Positions 10,051-19,597 of a stretch of 64,000 bases of DNA are shown piece by piece; position 1 is the first letter of the stretch; every line of letters starts with the position of its first letter. This stretch comes from Buttiauxella gaviniae ATCC 51604. Its GTDB lineage: Bacteria; Pseudomonadota; Gammaproteobacteria; Enterobacterales; Enterobacteriaceae. The translations under genes and the position numbers were made by a program. The notes below the pieces were generated by a model. It was not told where the DNA came from. It saw only the letters and a list, made by a program, of their open reading frames with translations, and searched no databases. Location: the NCBI RefSeq assembly GCF_001654835.1, contig NZ_LXEP01000017.1, positions 90,563 through 154,562 of the forward strand, in the 5' to 3' direction.

Positions 10051-10106
10051 AAAACCTGAAAACGTTTTCAGGTTTTAGGCTAGAGGAGCACGCGTGGGGT
10101 TGTCAA
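10051..10106 (-). promoter_or_regulatory. Promoter and 26-bp perfect LacI-type operator of the SIS/EIIBC operon
   Basis: Positions 10051-10076 form a perfect palindrome with half-site AAAACCTGAAAAC and central CG, the usual LacI/GalR operator design. On the minus strand a -35 TTGACA (10106-10101) and a -10 TAGCCT (10082-10077) are 18 bp apart, and the operator begins directly after the -10. This fits classical repression by the LacI-type protein encoded next door. Confidence 0.8.
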
Positions 10107-10195
10107 TCCACTTTTCAGCAATTGTGGTGGGGATCAAAAAATATCGTGTACGGGGGTTTTGGAGCCGTCAGAAATACTGAAATGCTAAGAGAGAG

Positions 10196-11242
10196 CTAGC
10201 AGGACTCGCCTGGTATCAGGCTCAGCTGGATTTTTTCAGGCACTACAGATTCAGTCGTATCTTTCAGCAATGTCATTAAAACTTGCATCACTGTTTTACC
10301 GATGAGTTCATTGTGATGGTTCACCGTGGTAATTCGTGGAATGAAATATTCACTACCGGGGAAATACTCACAGCTGACAATAGCAATATCTTCAGGCACA
10401 GCAATATTTTTATCTTTTAATGCCCGAATTGCACCTTTTGCCACATGGTCATTAATCGCCACAATAGCTTCGGGCAATTTTTCACTTTGCGAGAGCAACT
10501 TATCTACCGCTTCATAGCCATGTTGTAAGTAGAAGTTATTTAATACAATGTGATTATCGTCAACCATTATATTAGCTTGCTGAAGCGTGTTTTTAAATGA
10601 ATCTATACGTTGCTGGGTGATATAAACACTTTTCGAGCCACCAATGAACCCGATGCTTTTATAGCCCTTACTTATCAGATGATTAGTTGCAAGTGCAACA
10701 CACCCAGACTGATCGCGCTCTACACAAGAATAATCTACACCGACTAATTGCCGCCCAACAACAATAACCGGAATGGCCGCACAAAGTTTCTTCAACTCAT
10801 GGGAATAAGAGTCTGGCACATTATTATAATCAATATTCCCACCAAGAATAATAACTCCATCAATTTGGCTATCAGTAATCGAGTTAAAAATATTTTCTTC
10901 AGGAATAATTTCACTCTGTGATGAGGATTTATTAGCTGATTGAGTATCGTAGAGTGTGACTTTATATCCCGCCCGTAAACTCTCATTTTCGATTTGAGCA
11001 ACCAGCATCACAAAATATGGGTTACTGATATCGGAAACGACAATCGCCAGCGTCTGTGTCTTTTTGGAAATCATACCGCGCGCCAACAAATTGGGGCTGA
11101 ATTGTTGCTCCTGAATAACCTTTTCAACCCTGGCGCGAGTTTTATCCGCCACCCAGCTGTTGTTATTCAGAACACGGGAAACTGTCGCAATAGATACATT
11201 GGCCAGTTCTGCAATATCCTTGATTGTTAGCGGCTTTTTCAT
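10196..11242 (-). CDS. LacI/GalR-family transcriptional repressor
   Basis: 348 residues. The N-terminal helix-turn-helix and hinge (TIKDIAELANVSIATVSRVLNNN, about 5-27, shown here as a family landmark in two parts: TIKDIAELANVS and IATVSRVLNNN) are followed by a periplasmic-binding-protein-like sensor domain (from about residue 60, LAIVVSDISNPYF). It sits just upstream of the SIS/EIIBC operon on the same strand, with the perfect palindrome at 10051-10076 between them, and is the obvious local regulator. The inducer is unknown, likely the phosphorylated or free PTS sugar. Confidence 0.9.
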   Translation of the reverse strand: MKKPLTIKDIAELANVSIATVSRVLNNNSWVADKTRARVEKVIQEQQFSPNLLARGMISKKTQTLAIVVSDISNPYFVMLVAQIENESLRAGYKVTLYDTQSANKSSSQSEIIPEENIFNSITDSQIDGVIILGGNIDYNNVPDSYSHELKKLCAAIPVIVVGRQLVGVDYSCVERDQSGCVALATNHLISKGYKSIGFIGGSKSVYITQQRIDSFKNTLQQANIMVDDNHIVLNNFYLQHGYEAVDKLLSQSEKLPEAIVAINDHVAKGAIRALKDKNIAVPEDIAIVSCEYFPGSEYFIPRITTVNHHNELIGKTVMQVLMTLLKDTTESVVPEKIQLSLIPGESC

Positions 11243-11326
11243 TTTTTTGTCTCGTCCCTACAAGGCGTTAATAGTAGGGCAACGCGCCGAGTGAAGCAAA
11301 GGGGGATTTTCTTCATCCAAACAGAC

Positions 11327-11353
11327 TGCACTTTTTATTCCATCTGCCGATAA
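11327..11353 (+). promoter_or_regulatory. Candidate sigma-28 (FliA) promoter of cheV
   Basis: GCCGATAA at 11346-11353 is an exact fit to the flagellar sigma-28 -10 element, 54 bp before the cheV ATG. The matching -35 position (11327-11330, TGCA) fits the TAAA consensus poorly, so support is partial. Confidence 0.45.
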
Positions 11354-11407
11354 CTTAAACAGGGAACGGGGCAACGATGACCCGCCGGGTTACAACCAGA
11401 GGTTTAA

Positions 11408-12367
11408 ATGGATAGTTTTCAAAAAGATATTGATGAAAGGGCTAACCTGGCGTTATCCAACAAGTTTGAGCTTTTGTTGTTCCGCTTAGGGGAAGGTCAG
11501 CACGGCGGAAAATCAGAGCTGTATGGCATCAACGTGTTTAAACTGCGCGAAATTGTGCCAATGCCGAAAATTAACCGCGCGGCAGGGATGATGTCACCGC
11601 TGTTGGGCATGGCAAATATTCGTGACCAATTTATCCCGGTTATCGACCTGCCCGCCGTTACCGGCTGCACGCCAAAAACTGGCCTCAATCTTCTTTTAAT
11701 TACCGAATACGCCCGTAGCACGCAGGCATTTGCGGTGGAGTCGGTAGAAAATATTATCCGCCTCGACTGGAGCCAGGTTCACGCTGCCGAATCTGGTGTG
11801 AGTAGCCGCAATATCACCAGTATCGCTTCACTCAATAGCGACGAATACAAAGGCGAGCTGGCGCTGGTACTCGATGTTGAACAGATTCTTTACGACATTA
11901 TTCCTTCCGGGCGCAAAGTCGATATGGCGGCCATCGAAGGGAACACAAACCCTCTGAAACCGGGTGCTGTCGCGATTGTTGCCGAAGATTCAAAAGTCGC
12001 CCGCCAGATGCTTGAGCAAGGCCTGAAAGGCATGGGTATTCCGGTGATGATGCATTCCACGGGGCTTGAAGCGTGGGAGAAAATCAAAGTGATTGCCGCA
12101 GAAGCCAAAGCCGCTGGCCAGCCGATCACCGATCGTATTGGTATGGTACTAACAGATATTGAAATGCCGGAAATGGATGGCTTCACCCTGACCCGTAATA
12201 TCAAATCGGATATCGTGTTAAAGCAGATTCCTGTGGTGATTCACTCGTCTCTATCAGGTAGCGCCAACGAAGATCACGTCCGCAAAGTGGGCGCGAATGG
12301 CTATGTCGCCAAATTCGATGTGAAGGAGCTTTCCGAGGTGATTCATAAGGCGCTGGATGGCGCTTGA
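11408..12367 (+). CDS. cheV: Chemotaxis coupling protein CheV
   Basis: 319 residues. An N-terminal CheW-like domain (about 1-165) couples receptors to CheA. A C-terminal receiver domain (about 187-317) carries the acidic pocket (AEDSK), the phospho-acceptor Asp at residue 250 in TDIEMPEMDG, the Ser/Thr of HSS and a Lys in VAKFD. CheV adapts or buffers signalling in the chemotaxis array at the inner membrane. It is present in Salmonella and many enterics but absent from E. coli K-12. It is a lone gene here, so other che genes must be elsewhere. Confidence 0.95.
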   Translation: MDSFQKDIDERANLALSNKFELLLFRLGEGQHGGKSELYGINVFKLREIVPMPKINRAAGMMSPLLGMANIRDQFIPVIDLPAVTGCTPKTGLNLLLITEYARSTQAFAVESVENIIRLDWSQVHAAESGVSSRNITSIASLNSDEYKGELALVLDVEQILYDIIPSGRKVDMAAIEGNTNPLKPGAVAIVAEDSKVARQMLEQGLKGMGIPVMMHSTGLEAWEKIKVIAAEAKAAGQPITDRIGMVLTDIEMPEMDGFTLTRNIKSDIVLKQIPVVIHSSLSGSANEDHVRKVGANGYVAKFDVKELSEVIHKALDGA

Positions 12368-12411
12368 ATAAAATTCAACCTGTAAGGGTTATTTACAAGT
12401 TCGTCATGAGC

Positions 12412-12442
12412 CTGAGTTGTTCGGTTTAACCGAACAACTCAG
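12412..12442. repeat. 31-bp near-perfect palindrome after cheV
   Basis: Arms CTGAGTTGTTCGGTT (12412-12426) and AACCGAACAACTCAG (12428-12442) pair perfectly around a single base. There is no T-run, so it is not a typical terminator. It may form a hairpin or cruciform between the convergent cheV and rhaM. Confidence 0.7.
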
Positions 12443-12504
12443 ATTGCTAATCAAGGTTTTATAAGGGGATAAGCGGCATGCACCATCCACCACTTTTGTC
12501 GGTT

Positions 12505-12536
12505 GGCTCTACGCTTGCCAAAAAAAAAGCGTAGCC
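12505..12536 (-). other. Stem-loop downstream of rhaM
   Basis: TACGCTT (12510-12516) pairs with AAGCGTA (12527-12533), with a GGC/GCC extension; the A/T run lies in the loop. It sits 8 bp after the rhaM stop. It may end or protect the long rha transcript but lacks a trailing U-run. Confidence 0.35.
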
Positions 12537-12543
12537 CCTCCCC

Positions 12544-12858
12544 CTACTCTAAATAAAATACCCCTTTCAGCTCCACACTCACCGGGCTGTTGTCGGCATT
12601 ACTCGGCATGATTTCGCTCATATGCTTCCACCAGCGCTGGCAAACTTCCGTTTGGGCAACCGCGTTCCAGCGAGCTTCGGACTCAATTTCTACCGTGGCA
12701 AAAAGTAGGTTGCGTTGAGCATCAAGATAAATAGCGTAGTGATGAGCACCGTGCTGCTTAAGTACCGCTTCCAGCTCTGGCCAAATCGGCGTATGACGAC
12801 GTTGATATTCTTCATGGGCATCGGAATTCACCTGCATCACAAAGGCTTTGCGGATCAT
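12544..12858 (-). CDS. rhaM: L-rhamnose mutarotase
   Basis: 104 residues, as in E. coli RhaM. It interconverts alpha and beta anomers of L-rhamnose in the cytoplasm. Family features seen: [17 protein letters not shown] at the start, the His of HYAIYLD, and the WWKHM segment near the C-terminus. The ATG at 12858 has GGAGG upstream and overlaps the stop of the preceding dehydrogenase gene (ATGA). It is the last gene of the rha operon, while in E. coli it follows rhaD directly. Confidence 0.96.
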   Translation of the reverse strand: MIRKAFVMQVNSDAHEEYQRRHTPIWPELEAVLKQHGAHHYAIYLDAQRNLLFATVEIESEARWNAVAQTEVCQRWWKHMSEIMPSNADNSPVSVELKGVFYLE

Positions 12859-14003
12859 AACGCCTCCAGATAAAGCTCGCGCACTTCCTCGCGGGTCGCC
12901 ACGCGTGGGTTGCACCCTGCGCACGGATCGGCCAGCGCGTTGTCCAGCCAGCCTTCAATGTCAGCGGTTTTAATGCCAAGCTGGCTAAAGCCAGATGGGA
13001 TGCCAACGCGTGAAGATAATGCGCGAATGGCGAGAATCGCCTCAAAACTGGCTTCTTCTTCGCTCATATCCTGAGTATTTACGCCCATCGCTGCGGCAAC
13101 TTTCGCAAAACGTGCAACGGCTTTCGGGCGGTTAAAGGCTTCGATGACGGGCAACAAGATGGCATTACACACGCCATGCGGCAGGTTGTGCGTCGCACCC
13201 GGCTGGTGTGCCAGCGCATGCACCAGGCCAAGGCCCGCGCTGTTAAATGCCATGCCCGCCAGGTACTGCCCGTAAGCCATCATTTCACGCGCTTCGAGGT
13301 TGTGTCCGTTTTCGACCGCTTTTGGTAACCACTGGCTAATCAGGCGGATAGACTCCAGCGCGTTGGCATCGGTCAGCGGGTGTGCGGCAACGGAAACATA
13401 GGCTTCGATGGCGTGAGTTAGCGCGTCCATGCCGGTTGCAGCAGTGACGCTTGCCGGGATGTCGAGCATCACGCTGGCATCATCGACGGCAATATCCGGG
13501 ATCAGATTGGTGTCGATAATCACTTCTTTTACGTGGCGCACGGAATCGGTGATGACCGCATTGCTGGTCATCTCAGCCGCAGTCCCGGCAGTGGTGTTAA
13601 TAGCCACCAGCGGCACGCCTGGGTTAGTCACTTTACCCACACCTGAATAGGCGGTTGATGGGCCTGGGTTTGCGGTGAGGATCTTCACTGCTTTGGCGGT
13701 ATCAATCGGGCTGCCGCCACCGAAGGCGATCAGATAATCACAGTCGCCTGCCTGATACGCCGCGAAGCCTTTTTGCACCAGTTCTTCTGTCGGGTTCGGG
13801 AACACTTCATCGAACAGTTCGTAAGAAAGCTGATGTTCGTCGAGCGCGCTAAACAGGCTGTCGAGCAGGCCCATTTTTACCAGTTGCCCGTCGGTGATAA
13901 TTAACGCTTTTCCCCAGGGTTTGGCGGCAATCAATTTCACCATGTCGCCGATGGCACCCGCGCCGTGAAGGCTGATTTTTGGTAAGGCCAACATAAAGCT
14001 CAT
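12855..14003 (-). CDS. Iron-containing alcohol dehydrogenase, probable lactaldehyde reductase
   Basis: 382 residues from the ATG at 14003 ([11 protein letters not shown]). Group III Fe-alcohol dehydrogenase with the NAD-binding [11 protein letters not shown] and the metal site spread over [13 protein letters not shown] and [16 protein letters not shown]. By similarity it is nearer YiaY than FucO, but its place between the rhamnose ABC genes and rhaM, with which it overlaps, argues for reduction of the L-lactaldehyde formed by RhaD to 1,2-propanediol. E. coli has no such gene in its rha locus and uses fucO elsewhere. The exact substrate is inferred from context. Confidence 0.85.
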   Translation of the reverse strand: MSFMLALPKISLHGAGAIGDMVKLIAAKPWGKALIITDGQLVKMGLLDSLFSALDEHQLSYELFDEVFPNPTEELVQKGFAAYQAGDCDYLIAFGGGSPIDTAKAVKILTANPGPSTAYSGVGKVTNPGVPLVAINTTAGTAAEMTSNAVITDSVRHVKEVIIDTNLIPDIAVDDASVMLDIPASVTAATGMDALTHAIEAYVSVAAHPLTDANALESIRLISQWLPKAVENGHNLEAREMMAYGQYLAGMAFNSAGLGLVHALAHQPGATHNLPHGVCNAILLPVIEAFNRPKAVARFAKVAAAMGVNTQDMSEEEASFEAILAIRALSSRVGIPSGFSQLGIKTADIEGWLDNALADPCAGCNPRVATREEVRELYLEAL

Positions 14004-14055
14004 TGCTATTCTCCTTAATATTATGACGATGGCCACCCGGTCATCGTCTCGGTAT

Positions 14056-15060
14056 TCATCCTCGCCGACGTGCTAAAACGCGCCGGGTAATAATCGGTAG
14101 CGAAATCACGGTGATCAGCATCGCGCCGACGATAATCGACATCACGATGCCCGGCACATTCAGCAGACTCAGGCCGAAGGTCACCAGCCCCATAAGGAAT
14201 GCGGCGATAATCACGCCCGCCATGCTGCCGGAGCCGCCAAGAATATTGACACCGCCCAGCACCGCCATGGTCACCACGCTCAGCTCCCAACCCATCGCAA
14301 TCGTCGGGCGCGTGCTGCCAAGACGTGAGGTCAGTAAAACCGACGCCAGTCCCGCCATCACGCCCACCAGCACAAACAACATCAGGTTGTGGCGCTTCAC
14401 GTTAATGCCGGAATACCACGCGCCAGTCGGGTTATTACCGATGGCGTACGTCCGGCGGCCAAAGTTGGTTTTGTGCAGCAAGAAGGCGAACACCGCCGCC
14501 AACACCATGAACAGGGCAAACTCGAACGACAACGCGCCCCAGACGTAACCCTGCCCAAGCCAGGCGAAACTTTCCGGGTAGTGATTCAGTGCCTGGTCGC
14601 CGAGCAAAATGTAGGTAATGCCGCGATACAAACTCATGGTGCCGATGGTGATCACAATCGACGAAAGGTTAAAGCGTGTGACCAGCAGGCCATTGAACAA
14701 ACCGCACAGCAACCCGATGCCAAGCCCGATGCACACCAGCCCAGCGGTATCGACGCCTGCCTGAGCGCAAAAGCCCATTGCCGTTGAACTGAGCGCAATA
14801 GTTGAGGCAACGGACAGGTCAATTTCCCGGGCGATAATCAACATCGCCATCGGCAACACGATGATCGCTTTTTCGGTGAAGTTGAAGGTGGCGTCCGACA
14901 GGTTCCAGATATTGAGGAAATACGGCGAGGCCAGTGCGTTCACCACAAATACCGCCAGCGTCACCGCCAGCAAAAACGACTCCCAGCACAGCAAGCGGCG
15001 CAATAATGGAGCCGTCGCGGCCTGCGGTGGAACAGATTCAGAAATCAGCGTCTTATTCAT
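14056..15060 (-). CDS. Rhamnose ABC transporter permease (RhaQ-type)
   Basis: 334 residues, a very hydrophobic BPD_transp_2 (ribose/AraH-type) permease of the inner membrane with about 8-10 helices. It carries the family motif GTMSLYRGITYILLG. It overlaps the second permease gene by 8 bp, so the two make a heterodimeric channel. It lies 52 bp upstream of the dehydrogenase gene. Assignment to rhamnose rests on the rha context and order. Confidence 0.88.
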   Translation of the reverse strand: MNKTLISESVPPQAATAPLLRRLLCWESFLLAVTLAVFVVNALASPYFLNIWNLSDATFNFTEKAIIVLPMAMLIIAREIDLSVASTIALSSTAMGFCAQAGVDTAGLVCIGLGIGLLCGLFNGLLVTRFNLSSIVITIGTMSLYRGITYILLGDQALNHYPESFAWLGQGYVWGALSFEFALFMVLAAVFAFLLHKTNFGRRTYAIGNNPTGAWYSGINVKRHNLMLFVLVGVMAGLASVLLTSRLGSTRPTIAMGWELSVVTMAVLGGVNILGGSGSMAGVIIAAFLMGLVTFGLSLLNVPGIVMSIIVGAMLITVISLPIITRRVLARRRG

Positions 15061-16060
15061 GGCTCACTCCCGGAGTTTGTCGCGCCAGCGCTGCGTCGCG
15101 CAGAATCAGCCGCCCTTTGCGTTTGTTGCCGCGTTCATTGAGCAACACCGCCACCACAATCACTGCGCCGGATATCGCCATTTGCCAGAACGGCGACACG
15201 CCAATCACCGGCAGCGCATTGTTGATGACGCCGAGGAACAGCGCGCCAAACAGGCAGCCGAGCACACGCCCGATACCGCCCATGGTGCTGATTCCGCCAA
15301 TGACACAGGCTGCGACGATTTGCAGTTCAAAACCGTTAGCTACGTCGACATACGCAACGGCAAATCGAGAAATCCACAAATAGCCGCAAAAACCGGCCAG
15401 CGCTCCCGAAAGGCTAAAGCTGATGAACTGCATTTTCCCGGCATTGATACCGGTGTAATACGCCGCCGTGGCGTTGCCGCCCGCGGTGTACATCGCCCGC
15501 CCGGTGCGGCTGTAACGCAAGAAATAGCCCACCAGCAAAAGCGCCGCGACCGCACACCAACTCAGCAACGGCATTCCCAGCACGACCGCGCGCGGCAATC
15601 CGAGAAACTCGCTACTCATCTGATGCGCATTAATCCAGCCGCCGTTTGAGAGCAGGAAGATAATGCCGCGATAAATACTCATGGTGCCCAGCGTGACGAC
15701 AATCGCCGGAATGCCGAGCTTCCAGACCAGCAAACCGTTAATTACCCCCATCACCAGACCCAGAACGGTCGCCAGGGACAGCAGTGCCCACACCGGGATT
15801 TGCGGATAGTGGAAGTTAAGCAAGGCGACAATCATGCCGGTCAGCGCGAGGTTCGCCGCCATCGACAAATCAATGCCTTTGGTCAGCAGCACCATCATTT
15901 GGCCGAGGGCGAGAATAATCAGGATCGAGGTGTCATTGAACATTTCCACCAGATTGCCTGGCGCCAGGAACGACGGCACGCGGCTGCCAATCCCCAGAAT
16001 CATCAGCAAGATGACGCCCGCCAGCAAGAATTCGCGATGTTTGAGAAGAGATTGCCACAT
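15053..16060 (-). CDS. Rhamnose ABC transporter permease (RhaP-type)
   Basis: 335 residues. Second inner-membrane permease of the same family, with the motif TLGTMSIYRGIIFLLS. The start at 16060 overlaps the ATPase stop by one base (TAATG), and the end overlaps the next permease by 8 bp, so translation of the transporter genes is coupled. Confidence 0.88.
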   Translation of the reverse strand: MWQSLLKHREFLLAGVILLMILGIGSRVPSFLAPGNLVEMFNDTSILIILALGQMMVLLTKGIDLSMAANLALTGMIVALLNFHYPQIPVWALLSLATVLGLVMGVINGLLVWKLGIPAIVVTLGTMSIYRGIIFLLSNGGWINAHQMSSEFLGLPRAVVLGMPLLSWCAVAALLLVGYFLRYSRTGRAMYTAGGNATAAYYTGINAGKMQFISFSLSGALAGFCGYLWISRFAVAYVDVANGFELQIVAACVIGGISTMGGIGRVLGCLFGALFLGVINNALPVIGVSPFWQMAISGAVIVVAVLLNERGNKRKGRLILRDAALARQTPGVSHE

Positions 16061-17571
16061 TACGCTGCCTCCTCATGGGAGCCGCTGGCGGCGCTGACAA
16101 TCATCTCAGCACTCGCTTCGCCCGCTTCAAATTGCGCCACCATCAGCCCTTCGTGCATCACGATAATGCGGTCGGCCATGCCCATCACTTCCGGCAATTC
16201 TGACGACACCATGATCACCGCCAGGCCGTGGCCGACCAGCTCAGACATAAACTGGTGCACCGCCGCTTTCGAGCCGATATCGATACCTTTGGTCGGCTCA
16301 TCGAGAATGATGACTTCCGGTTGAGTCGCCAGCCATTTGCTAATCACCACCTTCTGCTGGTTGCCGCCGGAAAGCGTTTCAACCGGCTGTTTCCAGCTAA
16401 AGGCTTTTACTTGTAAACGTTTGGCGTATTCATCCGCCAACGCCCATTCACGCGCATCGTTTAATACGCCGCGCGGGTTAAGGCGGCTCAGTTGTGGCAG
16501 GCTAATGTTTTGATAAATCGGCAGTTCGATAATCGCGCCCTGCTTCTGACGCTCTTCCGGCACGCAGACAATCCCGGCTTTAATCGCGTCCGCTGGCTGG
16601 CGAAACTGCATCGCCTGGCCGTTGAGCAAGATTTCACCGTGAGACGGGCGTGAAACACCCGATAGCGCCTGCATTAATTCGGTACGCCCGGCGCCGACTA
16701 AGCCGTAGAAACCGAGGATTTCCCCTTTGCGAAGCGTGAAGTCGATATGGGCAAACTCGGTTGGATGGCAGAGATCTTTCACCTCTAACACCACGTCACC
16801 AGGTTCGCAGTTCACTTTCGGGAAGGCGTGTGTGATTTCACGCCCGACCATCATGGTGACCATGCGTTCTTCGCTGATATCGTCGATTTGCCCGGAGCCG
16901 ATGTACACGCCGTCGCGCAGAATGGTGTAGTGATCGGCGATGGCAAAGATTTCGTCGAACTTGTGCGAGATAAACAGAATCGCTTTGCCTTCGCGTTTCA
17001 GGCGTTCAACGATTTGATAGAACTCGACGATTTCATGCTGCGAAAGTGCGGCGGTCGGTTCATCGAGGATCACCACTTGCGCTTCAAACGATAACGCGCG
17101 GGCAATCGCTACCATATGGCGTTGGGCAATACTGAGAGTTTTGAGCGTGGCGCGAGGGTTAATTTGCACTTCGAGGCGAGTGAGGATTTCCTGCGCCTGC
17201 TGGTGCATGGCGGGCCAGTCGAGCTTCTTGAAGAAGCCGCGGTAAATATAGTGGCCGACGAAAATATTTTCGGTGACGGTCAGTTCATCGAACAGCACCG
17301 TTTCCTGGTGAATCGCTGTGATACCGACTTTGTGCGCCGCTTCCGGGTTGGGCAGCGTAATCGGTATCGCTTTATAAAGCAGTTCGCCTTCTTCCGGCTG
17401 ATAAATCCCGGTCATAACTTTGACCAGCGTGGATTTACCCGCGCCATTTTCACCGATCAGCGCCGTGACTTTGCCCGGCCACAAATCCAGATGAACGTTT
17501 TCGAGGGCGCGTACGCCGGGGAAAACTTTGGTTATTCCCTTCAGGGACAGCAATGGTGTGGTGAGTGTCAT
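16060..17571 (-). CDS. Rhamnose ABC transporter ATP-binding protein (two ABC domains)
   Basis: 503 residues from the ATG at 17571 (GGGGAA seven nt upstream); the in-frame TTG six codons earlier is not used. Two tandem nucleotide-binding domains. The first has a full Walker A (GENGAGKSTL), signature-like LSIAQRHMVAIARAL and Walker B VVILDEPTAAL. The second has a degenerate Walker A (GLVGAGRTEL) but an intact LSGGNQQKVVISKWL, the usual RbsA/XylG pattern. It powers sugar import. This family is called RhaT in other bacteria and must not be confused with the RhaT symporter at 24.5 kb. Confidence 0.9.
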   Translation of the reverse strand: MTLTTPLLSLKGITKVFPGVRALENVHLDLWPGKVTALIGENGAGKSTLVKVMTGIYQPEEGELLYKAIPITLPNPEAAHKVGITAIHQETVLFDELTVTENIFVGHYIYRGFFKKLDWPAMHQQAQEILTRLEVQINPRATLKTLSIAQRHMVAIARALSFEAQVVILDEPTAALSQHEIVEFYQIVERLKREGKAILFISHKFDEIFAIADHYTILRDGVYIGSGQIDDISEERMVTMMVGREITHAFPKVNCEPGDVVLEVKDLCHPTEFAHIDFTLRKGEILGFYGLVGAGRTELMQALSGVSRPSHGEILLNGQAMQFRQPADAIKAGIVCVPEERQKQGAIIELPIYQNISLPQLSRLNPRGVLNDAREWALADEYAKRLQVKAFSWKQPVETLSGGNQQKVVISKWLATQPEVIILDEPTKGIDIGSKAAVHQFMSELVGHGLAVIMVSSELPEVMGMADRIIVMHEGLMVAQFEAGEASAEMIVSAASGSHEEAA

Positions 17572-17591
17572 GGTCAATTCCCCATCCAAAA

Positions 17592-17664
17592 TGGTGGATG
17601 GCGCGAACGCTTATCCACCCTACGTTTGGCTTTTGTAAGGCGGGTAAGCAAAGCGTCACCCGCC
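17592..17664. repeat. BIME-like pair of REP palindromes inside the rha operon
   Basis: Two imperfect palindromes, 17592-17623 (GGTGGATGG... / ...TTATCCACC) and 17635-17664 (GGCGGGTAAGC / GCGTCACCCGCC), lie between the ATPase gene and the sugar-binding protein gene. Such REPs often act as RNA stabilisers or sites of differential expression after a highly expressed binding-protein gene. Confidence 0.6.
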
Positions 17665-17673
17665 AATACCCAA

Positions 17674-18666
17674 TCAGAAGATTTTGGAGAATTTATCGAT
17701 GTTGCTGGCATCGTAAACAAACGGCTCAGCCATCGCACCGCTGCCGTCGGCATCCAGCTTCACTTTGCCCAGTTTGCCCATGCTGGCTTCATCTTTGGTG
17801 GCCGTTCCTTTGACTAAATCGTCCGCCAGATAGGTTGCCGCGTAGCCCAAATCAATCGGGTTCCAGATAGCGAAACTTTTCGACGCGCCAGATTTCACCG
17901 CGCCCGCCATTTCAGACGGTAAACCCAGGCCAGTCACATAAACTTTGCCGATTTTGCCCTGGTCTTTCACCGCTTGCGCAGCGGCGACAATCCCGACGGA
18001 CGACGGCGAGACAATCACTTTCAAATCCGGGTAGGATTTCAACAGGCCGACGGTTTCACGGTAGCTTTTATCAGACAGATCATCGCCATAAGCGACGGTC
18101 ACTAAATTGATAGACGGATACTTTGGCAGCACCTTTTTCATCTCAGCAATCCAGATATTCTGGTTAGTTGAGGTGGGTGTGGCGCTAAGAATTGCCACGT
18201 CGCCTTTTTCCACATTCATGGCTTTTAAGGCGTCGGCGGCCAGTTTGACGTTGGTTTCGCCAATCAGCGCGTTATTGGAAGGATTAAGGTGAATCTGGCG
18301 GCCCTCTTTTGCCACGCCGGAATCCCAGGAAACCACTTTAATCCCACGCTGCATGGCCTTTTTCAGCACCGGAACCAGTGCGTCAGGGTCATTGGCAGAA
18401 ATAGCAATGGCATCAACACCTTGAGCGATCAAGCCGTTGAGGACTTCAATTTGTGCTTCGGCCGTCGTCGTGGTTGGGCCGGTATAAATCACTTTCACAT
18501 CGCCCAACTCTTTGGCGGCTTCTTGTGCCCCGACGTTCGCGGCTTCAAAAAAACCATTGCCGAGGGATTTCGCCACCAGCGCGATTTTCACTTCAGCAAG
18601 GGCAGAGGTGGACAGAGCGAGTGCAACAACGGTAAGCGTACAACCTAGTATTGATTTAGTTTTCAT
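17674..18666 (-). CDS. Rhamnose ABC transporter periplasmic substrate-binding protein
   Basis: 330 residues. A signal peptide (MKTKSILGCTLTVVALALS, cleavage near ALA-EVK) sends it to the periplasm. The mature part is a type I (ribose-binding-like) sugar-binding protein with the usual paired motifs (ISANDPDALVPVLKKA, VVSWDSG). It follows rhaD on the same strand with an 83-bp gap holding a perfect palindrome. It would deliver L-rhamnose to the two permeases. The family name RhaS used for such proteins clashes with the AraC-type activator RhaS also present here. Confidence 0.9.
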   Translation of the reverse strand: MKTKSILGCTLTVVALALSTSALAEVKIALVAKSLGNGFFEAANVGAQEAAKELGDVKVIYTGPTTTTAEAQIEVLNGLIAQGVDAIAISANDPDALVPVLKKAMQRGIKVVSWDSGVAKEGRQIHLNPSNNALIGETNVKLAADALKAMNVEKGDVAILSATPTSTNQNIWIAEMKKVLPKYPSINLVTVAYGDDLSDKSYRETVGLLKSYPDLKVIVSPSSVGIVAAAQAVKDQGKIGKVYVTGLGLPSEMAGAVKSGASKSFAIWNPIDLGYAATYLADDLVKGTATKDEASMGKLGKVKLDADGSGAMAEPFVYDASNIDKFSKIF

Positions 18667-18715
18667 TGCTTGTACTCCGATGTATGTAGGGGTTGCAGGT
18701 GTTTTTTATTTTTTT

Positions 18716-18741
18716 CATAGGGTGGATTAATCCACCCTATG
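18716..18741. repeat. 26-bp perfect palindrome between rhaD and the binding-protein gene
   Basis: Half-site CATAGGGTGGATT and its exact complement, centred at 18728/18729. The GGTGGAT core is shared with the REP elements at 17.6, 23.6 and 52.5 kb, so this looks like a reduced REP unit. Confidence 0.7.
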
Positions 18742-18749
18742 TTTACGAC

Positions 18750-19574
18750 TTACAGTTCTAAAGCACTGGCTAACGGGGTGACACCAAAACGTTTGCCGAG
18801 CGCGATAAGCTCATCACGAGAGATGGTTTGTTTCATGCCACCCATCGAAATAACTTTTACCAGCACTTCAGCCGACTTCTCAGCGGTATCGATAAGACCA
18901 AACGCTTCATCGAGCGTTGGGCCGCTACCGAATACCCCGTGGAACGGCCACAACACCAGCGAGTGTTTTGTCATCTCGCCAGCGGTCGCTGTACCAATTT
19001 CATCGGTGCCCGGCACCATCCACGGCAGAATGCCGACGCCGTCCGGGAACACCACTAAACACTCGGTGCTGCCTTCCCACAATTTACGGGTAATCACATC
19101 CGTGTTGTTTTCCAGCACATAGGTCAGGGCAATCAGGTTGGTGGCGTGGCAATGCATGATGACGCGATCTTTACCGCCCGTGGTTTTGATGCGCACGCTG
19201 TGTGACTGGAAATGCGAAGCCAGTTCAGACGTTGGCACCGCTTCGTTCTCCAGCCCCCACAAAATGTGGTAGCCCGTACCGCGATTGTCCACTTTCACCA
19301 CGCCAATATTTGCCGCCGGGTCGAGCTGCACGTTACGGAAGAATTTGCCGGAACCGGTGACGATAAACGGCGTGTTCGCCAGTTCAGGCATCGGCTGGCT
19401 TAGCGCGATATAACGCGGAGCAGCGTGGAAATCAGCCTGGAATGGCGCGATATCCGCTTCATCCAGACGCATAGTGATATTGCCGCCGTTACGCTCGTCC
19501 CAGCCTTTCAGCCAGGCGTCGCTCGTTGCTTTGATCATGCCTTCTACAAACCAGGCTTTAAGGATGTTCTGCAT
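18750..19574 (-). CDS. rhaD: Rhamnulose-1-phosphate aldolase
   Basis: 274 residues, the E. coli length. Class II zinc aldolase that splits L-rhamnulose 1-phosphate into DHAP and L-lactaldehyde in the cytoplasm. The phosphate and metal sites are visible in [10 protein letters not shown] and in the His pair MHCHATN. Third gene of rhaBAD. Confidence 0.97.
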   Translation of the reverse strand: MQNILKAWFVEGMIKATSDAWLKGWDERNGGNITMRLDEADIAPFQADFHAAPRYIALSQPMPELANTPFIVTGSGKFFRNVQLDPAANIGVVKVDNRGTGYHILWGLENEAVPTSELASHFQSHSVRIKTTGGKDRVIMHCHATNLIALTYVLENNTDVITRKLWEGSTECLVVFPDGVGILPWMVPGTDEIGTATAGEMTKHSLVLWPFHGVFGSGPTLDEAFGLIDTAEKSAEVLVKVISMGGMKQTISRDELIALGKRFGVTPLASALEL

Positions 19575-19597
19575 AGTCTTGTGGTTCCTGTTGTGTA

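Noticed and set aside
14861..15649. 262-codon plus-strand frame across the permease genes
   Set aside because: Antisense shadow of two well-supported overlapping permease genes.
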